From Muraenolepis orangiensis (taxonomy: Eukaryota > Chordata > Actinopteri > Gadiformes > Muraenolepididae), in assembly GCA_027704905.1 (NCBI GenBank), contig CM051013.1:10514368-10578367 (forward strand): a stretch of 64,000 nucleotides of DNA. The letters are read 5' to 3'. The position numbers and the translations under genes are program-made. Under the pieces are notes generated by a model. The model saw only the letters and a list, made by a program, of their open reading frames with translations, was not told the origin of the DNA and ran no database searches. Below, piece by piece: positions 1 through 10,813 of the stretch. Within the stretch, counting starts at the first letter, position 1; every line of letters begins with the position of its first letter.

Positions 1-596
1 GGCCTTGCTAGGCCCAGCTCATCTGATCAGAGATCAATAGATCGTTCTCTTCAAGCGTTGGTATAGTGCAACTCTTTGAGTAATATGTTTTGCTTGTATT
101 TGGATGTTGTATGGACTTGAACATTGAACTGATATTAAATGTATTGTTTGGACTGATCATGTATGCCAATCAATAAATGTTTCATCTGTAATATTCTGAA
201 TTGCAGTGTTTGCCTTGAATTTTCATGTTTCCATAATGTCGCTTTTTTTGTTGTTGGTAAAAAACATTGTCATTGTCAATCATTGTCATATAAATTTGTT
301 TGAATGTTTTGTTTCTTCCTACTCTTTAACTCTCTGATTTGTGAAATCAATAATACATTGTATATAAAACAATATTTACAAAATCTTCTTTTAAAATTAT
401 TTTTTTTTTAAATTAAATCGTAAAACAAAAGTTCCTGTGGTAGTTCTCCTCAAAACAGTGAAAAAGGTCCTGCTATTAGTCTCATGTCTAAGTACAAATA
501 GGATATTGTGGCGTACACACGTGGAAACACATCAGTGATATCCAGGTATCAGAACACATCAGAAAATGTTGGAGCCCTGCATTTTTGACCAGGCAG
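1..596. repeat. Array spacer, copy 1 of the TTI1 3'-flank module
   Basis: This AT-rich non-coding stretch is nearly the same as 8511-9090, 27831-28400 and 47010-48020. It holds the landmarks GGCCTTGCTAGGCCCAGCTC, AATCAATAAATGTTTCATC and GGAAACACATCAGTGATATC. In the other copies it runs on into the TTI1 3' end. Here it breaks off after AAAATGTTGGAGC, where unrelated sequence begins. I see no coding potential. Confidence 0.8.
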
Positions 597-1640
597 TGAC
601 ACTGCATCCCTGTCCCTCATGGCTGAAGGGTAAGTAGCTAAATCCCATACTTTTTATATAAATCTGTTCCAAAATCTGAAAATCGGCGTGTAACCTTAAG
701 AATACCGAATACCGTCACTACCGAACACATATTCTCTTCAATTAAGTAAACCTTTTGGGGTTTTATGCAAAGTATTATGTTTTTATGTGTGTACACCACT
801 TCAAAGACGTGTATGCTAGCCATGTGCTAGCCATGTGCTTGCTAGCATTCTTTAGTTATGCTCAAAGTTAGCTAGAATTGTCACTTCCGAAACAGTCACT
901 ACCGAAACATATGGTAAAGTTTTGGTAGTGACATGATCATTTCGGTAGTGACAAAATGGAATGGTAAGTAGTTAAATCCCATCATTTTGAAATAAATGTG
1001 TTCTAAAGTCTGAAAATCAGTGTGTAACTTTAAGAATGGAACACATTCTCCTCAATAAAGAAAACTACCGAAACAGTGCAGTCACTACCGAAACAGTGCA
1101 GTCACTACCGAAACACTAGATGTTTTGTAAAAAATAAAGTATATCGAGTTATCAACTAAAATGTTATCATACTGATTGGTTTAATGTATGTTCAATTTCA
1201 TCAATCATCAACTCTGGAATCAATATGATCAGTATTATGCATTTTACAAAGAAAGATTGCATTTCGATTTTGATGAATTGTATAAATTGAACTTTGAAAT
1301 TTGGTAAAAATTTCATTTTTATTGATTTAATTGTGAAAACCTTCAAGAAATATTTGTAAAAATACTCTTTAGAGAAGGGAAGGAAACACAATCTTAACAG
1401 GGTTAATATAATACTTTTTTATTATAGTGTATTACTATGTTTCGGTAGTAACAATTTTTGGGAGAGGAAATACATTCCAACACAGTCTTAAAATACAATA
1501 TACAAATGTACGGTTCTTTTACTAGATATGTGTACTTTAGATATGGTGCAATATATATACGGACAACGTTTTGGGAATAAAACATACAAAATTTCAGAAT
1601 ATTTCCAACCTGACTTTGAACCAATTCGGTAGAATGGCCC
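597..1640. repeat. AT-rich insert with inverted and tandem CACTACCGAAAC motifs
   Basis: This block has no paralog elsewhere in the window. The word GTCACTACCGAAACA or its complement appears at about 711, 880, 895, 921, 939 and 1441, and as three 20-bp tandem units at 1061-1120. The pair at 895-908 and 919-933 can form a hairpin. A longer internal duplication links about 629-700 with 963-1034 (GGTAAGTAG, TTAAATCCCAT, TCTGAAAATC). Short open frames here look random. It could be a decayed non-autonomous transposon, but I see no clear terminal repeats or target duplication. Confidence 0.5.
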
Positions 1641-2413
1641 ATATACATTATCTTGTAACGCTACTGTGTTCAGATAGAATAACAGTAGACTTGTGTTGTA
1701 GGATCTGAAAAGGCTTGTTCAACAGCCTGATTCACATGCTGTACAAGTCCGACCCCAAGTGGTCAAATTGTTTTGTGTTTTTTTTACTTAAAAAATGCTA
1801 GAAGCTTAGTATTGTGTTTTTGAATGTACACTCCTTAAGTACTGCAACATTGTTCTGTATCTTCATAGATGTGTACATATATTCATACGCACATATATAG
1901 AATCAGTTTTTGTTTGGAATTGGGCTCCTTAAACAGACATTGAACTGATGTTTTATTGACTTTGGGACTGATGAAGAAACATTTCTATCGCCAATTCATT
2001 TATCTTTTTCAGTTTCAGTCCTGAACTATTATCTTGCTGCAAATCTCACTTGGCATTTTTAAAATTGTAATCATTGTTACAAAACATCACATTGTATATG
2101 AAACTATATTTTAAATCCTCTCTTTGTTTTAACTTTAACATTTTGGTATAAACTTATGGCAAGAGTATGTACTTCAGCAATGTCTGAATGTATGTATTGG
2201 TCCTTTGATGGAGGTAGAACAATGTGAACCTCACTGTTATGAATCTAAGTGACGTGTCTCTGTAAGAAGAAAGTAGCTGGTTAAAATACTTCCTGTTTGG
2301 TCAAAGTGGATGTTAACACTTTGACATGCTCTCATACACAACACACAAAAGACCAACCAAATATCAGGGGAGGACGTTGAGCGAAACTCTGTGGAATCAG
2401 TTTTGACCAGAAT
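1641..2413 (+). promoter_or_regulatory. Upstream module of CTLD copy C1
   Basis: This non-coding module precedes every CTLD copy (10558-10813 plus 20418-21043, 36090-37018, 38190-39004, 48880-49778, 61375-62275). At 2288-2296 it carries ACTTCCTGT, an ETS-type core. At 2300-2325 it carries a perfect inverted repeat: GTCAAAGTG, an 8-nt spacer, then CACTTTGAC. Placement about 90-125 bp before the ATG in all copies suggests the proximal promoter or 5' UTR. That role is inference; no TATA box is obvious. Confidence 0.45.
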
Positions 2414-3176
2414 ATGCCTGGGGAAATTCACGCCAGGCCCAACATGATGACCGAGGCAAGGAATACACAAGGAGAGAGGGAGGAGAGGATAGTGCACATC
2501 TACACTAGCGTTGACAGCCTCAGAGATCCACAGCAAGACTATGTGGGGACAGAAGAGTCATCCATGTCTCTGAGAACAGTAGGAAGTCGGCGGCCAGACA
2601 ACGTGAGCCCTCCTTGGTGTGTGACCAGGGCTGTGGTGGTGGTTCTGGGAATGCTGTCTGTTGTCCTGCTGGCTGGACTGATTGGGTTGGCAGTACAGAC
2701 TGTAAGCATGGACAGAGACATGGAGCAAGTTCTCCAAAGGCTGAAGAATTTGTCAGAGAGCGAGACACCCTGCTTTGCCAACAATGCTGTCCAAGTGCTT
2801 GGGCAAAATTTGGTTGCATATGTTACTGGTTTAACTTTGTGCGGAGATCCTGGAAGGAGAGCAGGGAGTACTGTGTTTCCCAAGGAGCAGATCTGGTGGT
2901 TTTGGACAGTAAAGAGGAGATGGACTTCATTTCCAGGCGTGGCTTGTACTTTTGGCTCGGGGCCACAGATGAGACCAGTGAGGGGATGTGGAGATGGGTT
3001 GACGGAACCTTTCTGTCGGTGGATAACCCCTTCTGGGCCAGAGGTGAACCTGACGGTGGCCAGAACCAGAACTGCCTCAGGTTAATGGGGGGCACGGGGC
3101 AGTACCTAAAATAATTGGCGCTTTCGGCTGTGAAGACAACAACTGGGTGCTTTGTGAAAATTATTTCATAAAATGA
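2414..3176 (+). pseudogene. CTLD receptor copy C1 (frameshifted)
   Basis: This is a C-type lectin-like type II membrane receptor copy, aligned with intact C2 and C5. The start, cytoplasmic tail (with HIYTSV), membrane segment and stalk are open. One base is then missing in the stalk, where C2 and C5 read GACAGAAGAGCG and this copy reads GTCAGAGAGCG (about 2753-2762). The lectin domain continues in another frame, including FWLGATDE and GEPDGG, until a second indel creates a TAA at 3112-3114. The original terminal TGA is at 3174-3176. With two independent lesions this copy is probably not a receptor gene. The first frame would give a membrane protein with no lectin domain. Confidence 0.85.
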
Positions 3177-4285
3177 TTGATAATAAATGCATTTTTGCCT
3201 GTTTTGTACACTGCTTCATTGTTTTGCTACTTAGTTTTTGGTATCCACCATTCGATTAGAGTTGTGGTTGCAAAGTTCACTTCATTGGTCACGGCATGGT
3301 TTTGAACATATGCTGTTCTTGTTGCCTTGTTTTCAGTGTTTACGGGGTTGAGGTCTGGGGGTTGAGATCCGGTGCTGAAGTGAGTCCGGAAAGTCATGAG
3401 ATGGTGTCTAAAACATTTTTATTTAGGAACTGTCTAAATAATTGTATTTAGGAACTGTGTCTATATATTTGTACTGTCACTTTTGGCATTGCATAATGCC
3501 TCAAGAATGTTTGTTCTCACTCTTAGTGTATGGGGTTGTCAAATCGATAATAAATTGTACATTCAATCATTTTAAATCATCTTATAAACATTTTGCCGAT
3601 TTTAATCTTGAAATATCATTGATATGTGTTTGTGTTTCAGGCGTTGAGTAGGACTAACTATTTAAAGGGATACATTTGGCAAGTGTATAATTTGTACTGT
3701 GGGTGTGGATGGCACTCTGGATCAGGTAAAGGCCATTGCCCATTGTAGAGTGTGTGTGGTTGGTTGCTGCACACGTTTGGTACATGCATGATCAATGTAC
3801 ATAGATAAGATCCAGCTATCACCACACACAGTGGTGGCCTTTAACCCTGACTCAGTGTGTAACATCTTGCCAACTCTCAAAAAAAAAAACGGTTTAAAGA
3901 CATCCCCATATGTCCCATGTGTTGGAGTAGCCCAGAAACGCCAAAGAGGGGGCGAAGCAACCATGTGTTTTGCTGTTGCTTATTTCCTGTCGTGTGGAGG
4001 TGTGGCTTCAATGGAGGGTGTTATCTTTAATAGGAAGTTTGTATAATGGGGACATGTACGGTATGTCCATGAGCTGTCCCAATCCCAATAAAACCAGGCA
4101 CTAGATTCAATATTCAATCTTTTTTATTTGCTATATGCTATATGCAACGAGGAATGCTTACTCCCCATTCCCTCCTGCAGTATGAATTTTCTAAAACACT
4201 AAACACTAACTCCACACTTTGTTTTTCCTTGTGTTACTGGCTGCACAAAAGGACACGTCCACAAAGTTGAATGAGTAATTACCTC
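3177..4285. other. Array spacer downstream of C1
   Basis: Non-coding paralogous DNA. 3177-3410 matches the sequence 3' of the other CTLD copies. 3410-4285 matches 40840-41680 almost base for base and, with deletions, 43960-44510 and 53220-53770. AATAAATGC near 3182 could serve as a poly(A) signal for C1. I see no conserved reading frame. Confidence 0.7.
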
Positions 4286-4510
4286 CGCCATCGAAGATGG
4301 GACGGAGGTTATGTTTACGCCCTGTTTGTTTGTCTGTTAGCAAGCTAGCAAAGATAAGCTATGTATGGAAGTAGAAAAAAAAACTTGGTGGTTAGATTAC
4401 CACTAATCTAGCAACGGTACAGTTGATCCTTGACCCATAAGTTGGTGCAGAGAGGACTTATTGGTGTGGCGGAGCTTACTGTGTGCCCTCTAGTATATTT
4501 CTCTTTTCAC
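4286..4510. repeat. Short interspersed repeat with ACCTCCGCC / GGCGGAGCT ends
   Basis: The segment from ACCTCCGCCATCGAAGATGG to GTGGCGGAGCTTACTGTGTG has inverted ends and contains TTGTTTGTCTGTTAGCAAGC and AAACTTGGTGG. It resembles a common non-autonomous fish repeat that begins ACCTCCGCC and has a GGCGGAG end. Paralogous copies lie at 23552-23760, 41681-41900, 44513-44740 and 53774-54005, always just before a deleted CTLD remnant, so they spread by segmental duplication. The exact ends are uncertain. Confidence 0.5.
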
Positions 4511-4727
4511 CTTAAGACCAAACTTGGTGGTAGGAAGTTAAGATAACATCAGTGAATTCAGCAAGTCCTTAGACTTGCTGAGAGATAAGAAATAAGAAGA
4601 AGTAGCACATGGTTGACACTCTTCCTGTTTGCTCAAAGTGGATGTTAACACTTCGACACACTGTCATACAAAACACACAGAAAGACCAACCAATCAAGGG
4701 GGTAGAATGTTGAGTTTTGACGAGAAT

Positions 4728-4896
4728 ATGTCTGGGGATATGACGGAACCGTTCTGTTGAAGGATAACCCCTTCTGGGCCAGAGGTGAACCTGACGGTGG
4801 TGAGAACCAGAACTGCCTCAGGTTAATGGGGGTCAGGGGGCAGATTTCAGTGAAGACCCAAACTGGGTGTTTTGTGAAAATGATTTAATAAAATGA
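4728..4896 (+). pseudogene. Deleted CTLD remnant, copy a
   Basis: The ATG context and first four codons of a CTLD gene (ATGTCTGGGGAT) are joined directly to the end of the lectin domain (GACGGAACC, then GATAACCCCTTCTGGGCCAGAGGTGAACC). This removes about 560 bp: tail, membrane segment, stalk and most of the lectin domain. A TGA follows 11 codons after the ATG. The two joined regions share GGGGAT, which points to microhomology-mediated or slippage deletion. The same junction is found in four other remnants, so the deletion happened once and was then duplicated. Confidence 0.85.
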
Positions 4897-5833
4897 TTGA
4901 TTGATTGAATGATTGAACTTTTGTCTTGCTGCCAATCTCACTTGCATTTTTTTCTTTTAATCATTGTTAAAAACATTGTACCACATCACACACTAAACAC
5001 ATTGTATATGAAACCATATTTTGAATCATCTAACCTTGTTATTAACTTTAACATTTAATTTAGGTATAAACCTATGCCAAGAAAATGTACTTCATCAATG
5101 TCTGAATGTATGTGTTGGTCCTTTGATGGAGGTAGAACAATGTGAACCTCACAGTTATGAATCTGTCTTTGTAATCACAGGTAGAAAGAAGCAGCTGGTA
5201 AAAATACTTCCTGTTTGGTCAAAGTGGATGTTAACACTTTGACACGCTGGAAGAGATCCACAACAAGACTATGTGGGGACAGACGAGTCATCCAAGTATA
5301 TGTGTGCATGTTCGATTCTTCATTTGGTTCTATGTCATATCGTGATTGATTTTCTTAAAATGTGATGTTGTGGCCTGTTTCATGCAGTATACTTAGAAAC
5401 AATTGTTTGAAAGACAAAAGACTCCCTTCTAGAGAAGTGTGTTTCATTGTTTTGAATGCTCCTCTCCAAAGACTGTACATGCTCTGCAAAAGCTTTTCCT
5501 GATTCAAGCTCACAACTGAAACTTTACGCCTATTCAATATCTAAGAACGCCAAGACGTAGACAGAGTTTTGTAGGCCCAAAGCTGTTATAAAGTATGTAT
5601 GTGTCTGTATACCAAAACGCTTGTGTGAAACCATGATAACTTGCAATGCGACTAAGAAATTCAGCAGCGCATAGATAAAGAGTTGTATAGTTGGGTGGGT
5701 GGGATGGGAAAATTGTTGGCAAAACATTGCTGGATTGGTACCGTGGCTTTCGATCGATACACCCAGGCAATTCTTTGTAGTCCTGGTTCCTATTTTGTTC
5801 ATAGTTCACAGCTGATATAGAGCAGTGCAAGTT
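4897..5833. repeat. Array spacer with a 47-bp CTLD coding fragment
   Basis: 4915-5245 resembles the CTLD upstream module, including ACTTCCTGT and the GTCAAAGTG/CACTTTGAC inverted repeat near 5207-5243. At 5247-5293 a fragment of CTLD exon sequence follows (GAGATCCACAACAAGACTAT to GAGTCATCC), after which homology to the gene ends. 5294-5833 is a conserved spacer with six near-identical copies (5.3, 25.3, 42.7, 45.5, 52.0 and 54.8 kb). Two overlapping minus-strand open frames of about 90-100 codons run through it, but their conservation is explained by recent duplication. Confidence 0.65.
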
Positions 5834-6240
5834 TAGAGATCAGCAGGCAGGTTTTTCACAGGTACAGATACTGCACCGATCAGATTGCCTATCTCCCTAA
5901 TCCAGTGTTCCAACAATTAATGCCTCAAGGGTGTCTACTGTTGCCTTTCCTTTTTCTCCTTGTGATTGGCTGGATTATGAACACCACTACAGCAGGAAGA
6001 GAAAACGGAATACAGTGGAGATTCTGGATACAGCTGGAGGACCTCGACTATGCTGACAACCTGGCGCTCCTCTCGCACAACTGCAACCAGATGCAAGATA
6101 AAACCACTCACCTGACTACAACATCAGCCGGATCAGGGCTTAAGATCAACAAGAGGAAAACTGAACTCATGAAGTTCAACACCGCTGATAATCCAGTCAC
6201 ACTGGATGGAGTCAATTAAGGAGGTTGAGTCCTTTGTGTA
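5834..6240 (+). mobile_element. LINE reverse-transcriptase fragment
   Basis: A fragment of a non-LTR retrotransposon reverse transcriptase. The frame at 5905-6219 reads through GCLL, LFLLVIGWIM, LEDLDYADNLALLSH and SGLKINKRKTELM, typical of RT motifs B to D. The catalytic YADD box reads YADN, which should abolish activity. This copy lacks about 110 bp that the copies at 25.9, 43.2, 46.0, 52.5 and 55.4 kb keep (compare DQQAG and the LWKLLRQFGIPEKLISL region). It was amplified as part of the array and did not transpose here independently. Confidence 0.8.
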
Positions 6241-6289
6241 TTGGGGGGGGGCAAAGCGGGGCGGCAGCGGGGTACAGCGTCGTGGTACA

Positions 6290-6415
6290 GCGTTCAGAGA
6301 GAGGACAGCTGAGGGGAAGAAGCTGTTCCTACGCCTGCTTGACTTGGAACAAAAGTTTCTATAGCGCCTCCCGGAGGGGAGGAGGGAAAATGGTTGGGGT
6401 GAGAGGTGTCTTTCA
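6290..6415 (-). mobile_element. Fragment of a second LINE (ORF C-terminus)
   Basis: On the minus strand this encodes the typical C-terminal end of a fish LINE polyprotein (LPSGRRYRNF, then SFFPSAV and LN), the same layout as the Rex1/L2-like element at 22345-23545. It runs opposite to the RT fragment just before it. Paralogous copies are at about 26440-26560, 46600-46720 and 55905-56030. Only some 40 codons remain and there is no 3' tail. Confidence 0.55.
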
Positions 6416-6488
6416 CAATTTTATATACACATATATGTATATATACCAGTGGCGAAGCGTGTCTATCACAACTGGACCTTCTGTAGAC

Positions 6489-6500
6489 CAGGGGTTCCCC

Positions 6501-6535
<35 letters not shown>

Positions 6536-6761
6536 ACCGTCCAACGGGGTGGGGGGGGTAATCGCGATCACGAACATCGTGTGTGGCTTTTTTTCAATGA
6601 TGATACTGTCGTGAATCAGTGGGAATCAGAATTCCTTTATTTGTCACTCACGTTATTATTAACAATAAAAATAATACAAATGATAAAAAAAATAATAATA
6701 ATAATAATAATCGCGACCCCCCCCCTTCGGGGTCCCGCGACCCCCACTTTGGGAACCCCTG
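6489..6761. mobile_element. hAT-type MITE
   Basis: The element begins CAGGGGTTCCCC and ends TTGGGAACCCCTG, giving inverted terminal repeats of about 13 bp. It is flanked by an exact 8-bp target duplication CTGTAGAC at 6481-6488 and 6762-6769. An 8-bp duplication and CAGGGGTTCCC ends are characteristic of hAT transposons. The interior has an (AC)n tract and (ATA)n but no transposase. Paralogs with the same flanking 8-mer are at 26640-26911, 56108-56402 and 58008-58309. Confidence 0.88.
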
Positions 6762-6899
6762 CTGTAGACCACCACACCGAGAAAGACAAACAAATCAACG
6801 TAACACTGTAATATAACAGATGACAACACAGATACCATTCTCATTTATTCATTTTATTTAAATTTGATTAAATTGTATTACATTTTATTAATACAATTA

Positions 6900-8172
6900 C
6901 CGTATTGACCCGAATATAAGACGACCCCGATTATAAGACGACCCCTGTTTTTCAAGACTCATTTTTGGAGAAAAAAAATTTGAAGACCAAATATTTTTTT
7001 TTGAAAGAAAATAATTTTATTTGAAAATAATGATAACACACATCACACATTGTGTTCAAATTTGCCTAACTTGGCGAACAAAAACAAAACAGGCTAGATA
7101 GATAGCAATAAAACAGTAGTGCAATAAAACGGTAGCGCAATAAAACAGTAGAGCAATGAAACAGTACAACATTTCAGAACATCAGTCTATTGGTCACATC
7201 ACGTCTTCTCATTCAGCTCGTCTTCTACATCGCTGGGTTGTTCGCTCTCACTCCCGCTATCGTCACTCACGTTGTCCGCTTCCCCGTCTCCTCCCACATC
7301 ACGTCATCCTCGCTGCCATCCATGGCATTTGATACGCAGCATTTCTTAACCCATTAATGATGCTTTCTGGGGAAACGTCAGCCCATATGCTTGCAATATC
7401 CATTCACAGAGCAAACGTACTGCAGGCTTTTGGATTTTTCCAGACGGTGTCAGTGCGTGATGACCAGCCAGGAGCCACTCTGTGTATCTCTTGCGCAGAT
7501 TGCGCAGCTGGCTTGTCATTCCGCCCGGTATGATCACTAGGTCACCTAGTGATCATCACTCTTTCACTTTTTGACTGGCTCAGTCAAGTGTCCACGGAAA
7601 GCATCCAGAATCAAAATATTCCTCTTCTTTCTGAGTCCCCCACGCCGTCTGCCCCACACCACCTTGACCAACTTGCCAGTCCACCACAAGCTCCGTCTCC
7701 ATCCAGCCCTTTGCCTGGGCGCGTACGATAACGCCAGCTGGCTGCCTCTTTAGGTACAGTCACTGCCTCTTTAGGTACAGTCTTGCGTTTTAAAACCACG
7801 TACGGGGGAAGTTTTGTCCCATCTGCGAGGCGCGTTAACATGACCGTTACTCGGCTCTTCTCGTTTCCAGTAGACTGCACTGTGACAGATGTTGGCATGT
7901 CAAAATACACAGGCGTTTTTCTTTTTTCAAGTTGGTCGCTGTGTCTCTCCATTTCTATCTCTCCAGGTAACTGTTTTTATGTACTGTTACTTTAAGACTT
8001 TGAGTGACTTTAAGCGGTGTCTCGGAACACTCGTTTGGCGCGATCTGTTGTTGCGCAATTACATGTGCAATTACGGTACATCGAAAAGTTTAAACCCCGA
8101 TTATAAGACGACCCCTCTTTTTCAGATTTTTTTCTCGGAAAAAAAACCCGTCTTATATTCGGGTCAATACGG
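6900..8172 (-). mobile_element. pogo/Tigger-like DNA transposon, decayed
   Basis: The inverted ends begin CCGTATTGACCCGAATATAA and match in complement at 8149-8172. An inner motif, GATTATAAGACGACCCC, occurs near both ends but in the same orientation. The target duplication is TA (6898-6899, 8173-8174). The paralogous site at about 27494 reads AATTAATTCG without the element, so the insertion is clean. Minus-strand frames at 7611-7952 (TPVYFDMPTSVTV, NEKSRVTVMLTRLADG, KLPPYV) and 7346-7537 (IPGGMTSQL, YTEWLLAGHHALTP) resemble a Tigger-type DDE transposase. The frames are broken, so the copy is inactive. Confidence 0.87.
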
Positions 8173-8257
8173 TAATTCGATTTTTTTAGTTTAGTTCATC
8201 TGAGAGTTCCAGGGTCTTCTCTGAATACCTTGAAGGCCCTGACGCTTCACCACTGAT

Positions 8258-8347
8258 ATATACATATATGTGAATGTATATATACATATATGTATATGTA
8301 TATATACATGTATATGTATATATGTACATGTATATATGTGTATATAT
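8258..8347. repeat. (TATATG)n-type microsatellite
   Basis: Alternating TATATACATATATGTATATG runs. The copies at 27580-27667 and 46741-46852 differ in length, as expected for slippage in recent duplicates. Confidence 0.9.
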
Positions 8348-9292
8348 GGGGCTTGATTTTGACTTCCCCTTAGGAAGTCAGCATCGAGCACCATTCGTCA
8401 CGTGCGTGTGTGTGTGTGCGTAGTGGTTAGCCTGGGTCTAGACTAATGTTGTCTATGTGGAAGTAGTGACTCTTAAGCATCCACCAGTTCCAGGGTGGAG
8501 TCAGGGGCCTTGCTAGGCCCAGCTCATCTGATCAGAGATCAATAGATCATTATTCACTGTTCTCTTCAAGCGTTGGTATAGTGCAACTCTTTGAGTAATA
8601 TGTTTTGCTTGTATTTGGATGTTGTATGGACTTGGGTCTCTTTTAACATTGAACTGATATTAAATGTATTGTTTGGACTGATCATGTATGCCAATCAATA
8701 AATGTTTCATCTGTAATATTTTGAATTGCAGTGTTTGCCTTGAATTCTTCATGTTTCCATAATGTCCCTTTTTTTGTTGTTGGTAAAAAACATTGTCATT
8801 GTCAATCATTGTCATATACATTTGTTTGAATGTTTTGTTTGTTCCTACTCTTTCACTCTCTGATTTGTGAAATCAATTATTCATTGTATATAAAACAATA
8901 TTTACAAAATCTTTTATTTTTATTTTTTATTAAATCGTAAAACAAAAGTTCCTGTGGTTGTTCTCCTCAAAACAGTGAAAAAGGTCCTGCTATTCGTCTC
9001 ATGTCTAAGTACAAATAAGATATTGTGGTGTACACACGTGGAAACACATTAGTGATATCCAGGTATCAGAACACTAAAAATGTTGGAGCTACTGATATAT
9101 ATACACATATTTATTTTCATGTTTATTGCAAAAAATTACAAAAATTACATTGGGTCCATTGCGCAAGTGGATTCAAAAGCAACTGTTTGTTATGTGTTTA
9201 TGAAACTACAGCAGTTCCACAACACCAGTCAGTAATCTGACTACCTGACGGAACGGCACACCATGTGTCCACATTTGGCTTCATCCGATTGG
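8348..9292. repeat. TTI1 3'-flank module, copy 2
   Basis: Non-coding sequence matching 27668-28563 and 46853-48234. It carries the start-of-window landmark GGCCTTGCTAGGCCC at about 8507 and continues into the 3' untranslated side of the TTI1 fragment. TTTATTGCAAAAAATTAC near 9122 is AATAAA on the minus strand, a likely poly(A) signal for TTI1. Confidence 0.7.
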
Positions 9293-9729
9293 TCATCCAT
9301 CACCTAAGATACCCGGGGGTCTGGGAACCAGGGACCCGAACGCATCCCTCAGCAGTCGGTCCAGGTTGTGTGTGTACTGGTCCCTGGTGAGGCCCGTCCT
9401 GCCCAGCTGGAGTGGCTGAAGGTGTGGAGCGTACGGGGAGGGACAGTGCAGCTGGCTCAGCGTCAGCCAGAAGGCGTCCGGGTCCACCTGGATCAGGTGG
9501 CGGAACACGCTAGCCGGGAGAATGAAGGGTAGGGGAGGGGTCAACAGAGCCACCTTTCCACTTGGCTTTAAGATTTTAATATGGTTGAATATATGAATCT
9601 CTTTGTTGTTCATATAGAGTGAATATGCTAACTGTAGCTACCTTAGACACGCCTCCTGAAGGTTGATTGGTTGTCTACAGCTCAGGTAGGGAAGGCCGGC
9701 ATCTCATACGGCATCCAGGTCAGCCTCAC
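9293..9729 (-). pseudogene. tti1: TTI1 3' fragment, copy 1 (last two exons)
   Basis: The last exon (9293-9509) and the penultimate exon (9642-9729, 88 nt) align with the TTI1 exons at 28.6-29.1 kb, with splice sites in the same places. The last exon ends in the short tail GILGDG before its stop and has lost nine bases (three codons) in the proline-rich stretch. In the penultimate exon a Cys codon has become TGA (GTA TGA GAT), and the next exon upstream is absent. This is a dead fragment carried along by duplication of the CTLD unit. Confidence 0.85.
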
Positions 9730-9734
9730 CTGAA

Positions 9735-10557
9735 CCTGGGGGGGTTTGTCTCATGATAAACAGATCTTGGTGCAACCAAAGTCTTTCTGTTCCCGGACCT
9801 GGAGTACCTGATGCTTATGTGCCGTCCATACTGGCTTCCTCGGGAGTTTACAGCGGTAACCGTGACCGTTGTTTACATTCCCCCACAAGCCAACACGGAC
9901 ACAGCGCTAAAGGAACTGTATGGGGCTATCAGCGAACAGGAGTCGGCACACCCCGAGGCTGCTCTCATCGTGGCGGGGGACTTCAACAAGGCTAACCTGA
10001 AGGCTAACCTAACGGCACCATTGAGAGTGTTCTTACAGGGTGTATCACCGCCTGGTACGGGAACTGCACCGCACTCAAGCGTAGAGCGCTTCAAAGGGTG
10101 GTGCGGACGCCCCAGTATATCGTTGGAGGTGAGCTCCCCTCCCTCCTGGATATATACAACCAGCGGTGCGTGGTCAAGGCCAAACGCATCAAAAAAGACA
10201 ATGCCCACCCCAGCCACGAACTGTATTCACTTTGACCGTCAGGCAGGCGATACCGCAGTATCAAGTGCCGTACAAATAGACTCCGAGATAGCTTCCACAG
10301 TCAGGCCATCAGGCTGCTGAACAAGGGCGTATAGCATATAACAATGTATATTTTATTACATTGATTTATATATACATATTGCTCTTTTCTGTGCCAATAT
10401 ATTGCATTTTTATTTTTTAACTTTATTCTATTTTTATTCTATTTTTTATCTTATTTTTATAACTGCTGTCTGTCGTCAGGTATTGCACATAAGATTTTCA
10501 CACCACTGCTTTATACTTGTGTAAACTGTGAAGTGACAATAAACTTGACTTGACTTA
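9735..10557 (+). mobile_element. Rex1/L2-like LINE with a large internal deletion
   Basis: The left part encodes the end of an APE-type endonuclease (9811-10005: LPREFTAVTVTVVYIPP, AALIVAGDFN, with the conserved GDFN). The right part is the C-terminus of the reverse-transcriptase ORF, homologous to the minus-strand copy at 22568-23509. Nearly the whole RT domain between them, around 10015, has been deleted, and the frame is broken. The 3' end has the AATAAA-like CAATAAACTTGACTTGACTT and the (CTTGA)n tail typical of these elements. It directly abuts the TTI1 fragment. Confidence 0.85.
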
Positions 10558-10813
10558 GATTGTTATTATATTCAATTTAATTTTGACTTTGGTACAATGT
10601 AGTGTAATTACTACAAAACAGTATAGTATATACATTTTCTTGTAACGCTACGGTGTTCAGATAGAAGAAGAGTAGACTTGTGTTCTAGTATCTGAAAAGG
10701 CTTGTTCAACAGCCTGATTCACATGCTGTACAAGTCCGACCCAAGTGGTCAATTGTTGTGTTTTTTTTACTTAAAAAATGCTGGAAGCTTAGTATTGTGT
10801 TTTTGAATGTACA
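10558..10813 (+). other. CTLD upstream module of C2, left part
   Basis: This matches the sequence far upstream of the other CTLD copies (CTTGTAACGCTACGGTGTTCAG, TTAGTATTGTGTTTTTGAATG). It is cut at GAATGTACA by the endogenous retrovirus and resumes at 20418 with TACACTCC. Copies without the insertion read GAATGTACACTCC. Confidence 0.85.

Noticed and set aside
3442..3651. Possible spliced exon near TTTGTGTTTCAGGCG (about 3630)
   Set aside because: Acceptor-like sequence is present, but no conserved frame, donor or family similarity follows, and the paralogs at 43.9 and 53.3 kb lack the segment.
5530..5830. Two overlapping minus-strand frames of 90-100 codons kept in six units
   Set aside because: The copies are almost identical DNA, so open frames are preserved by recency. 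Both overlapping frames being open argues against selection on either, and there is no recognisable domain.
7549..7753. Pro/Ser-rich plus-strand frames in the Tigger element
   Set aside because: Antisense to the transposase-like frame at 7611-7952, which carries recognisable motifs.
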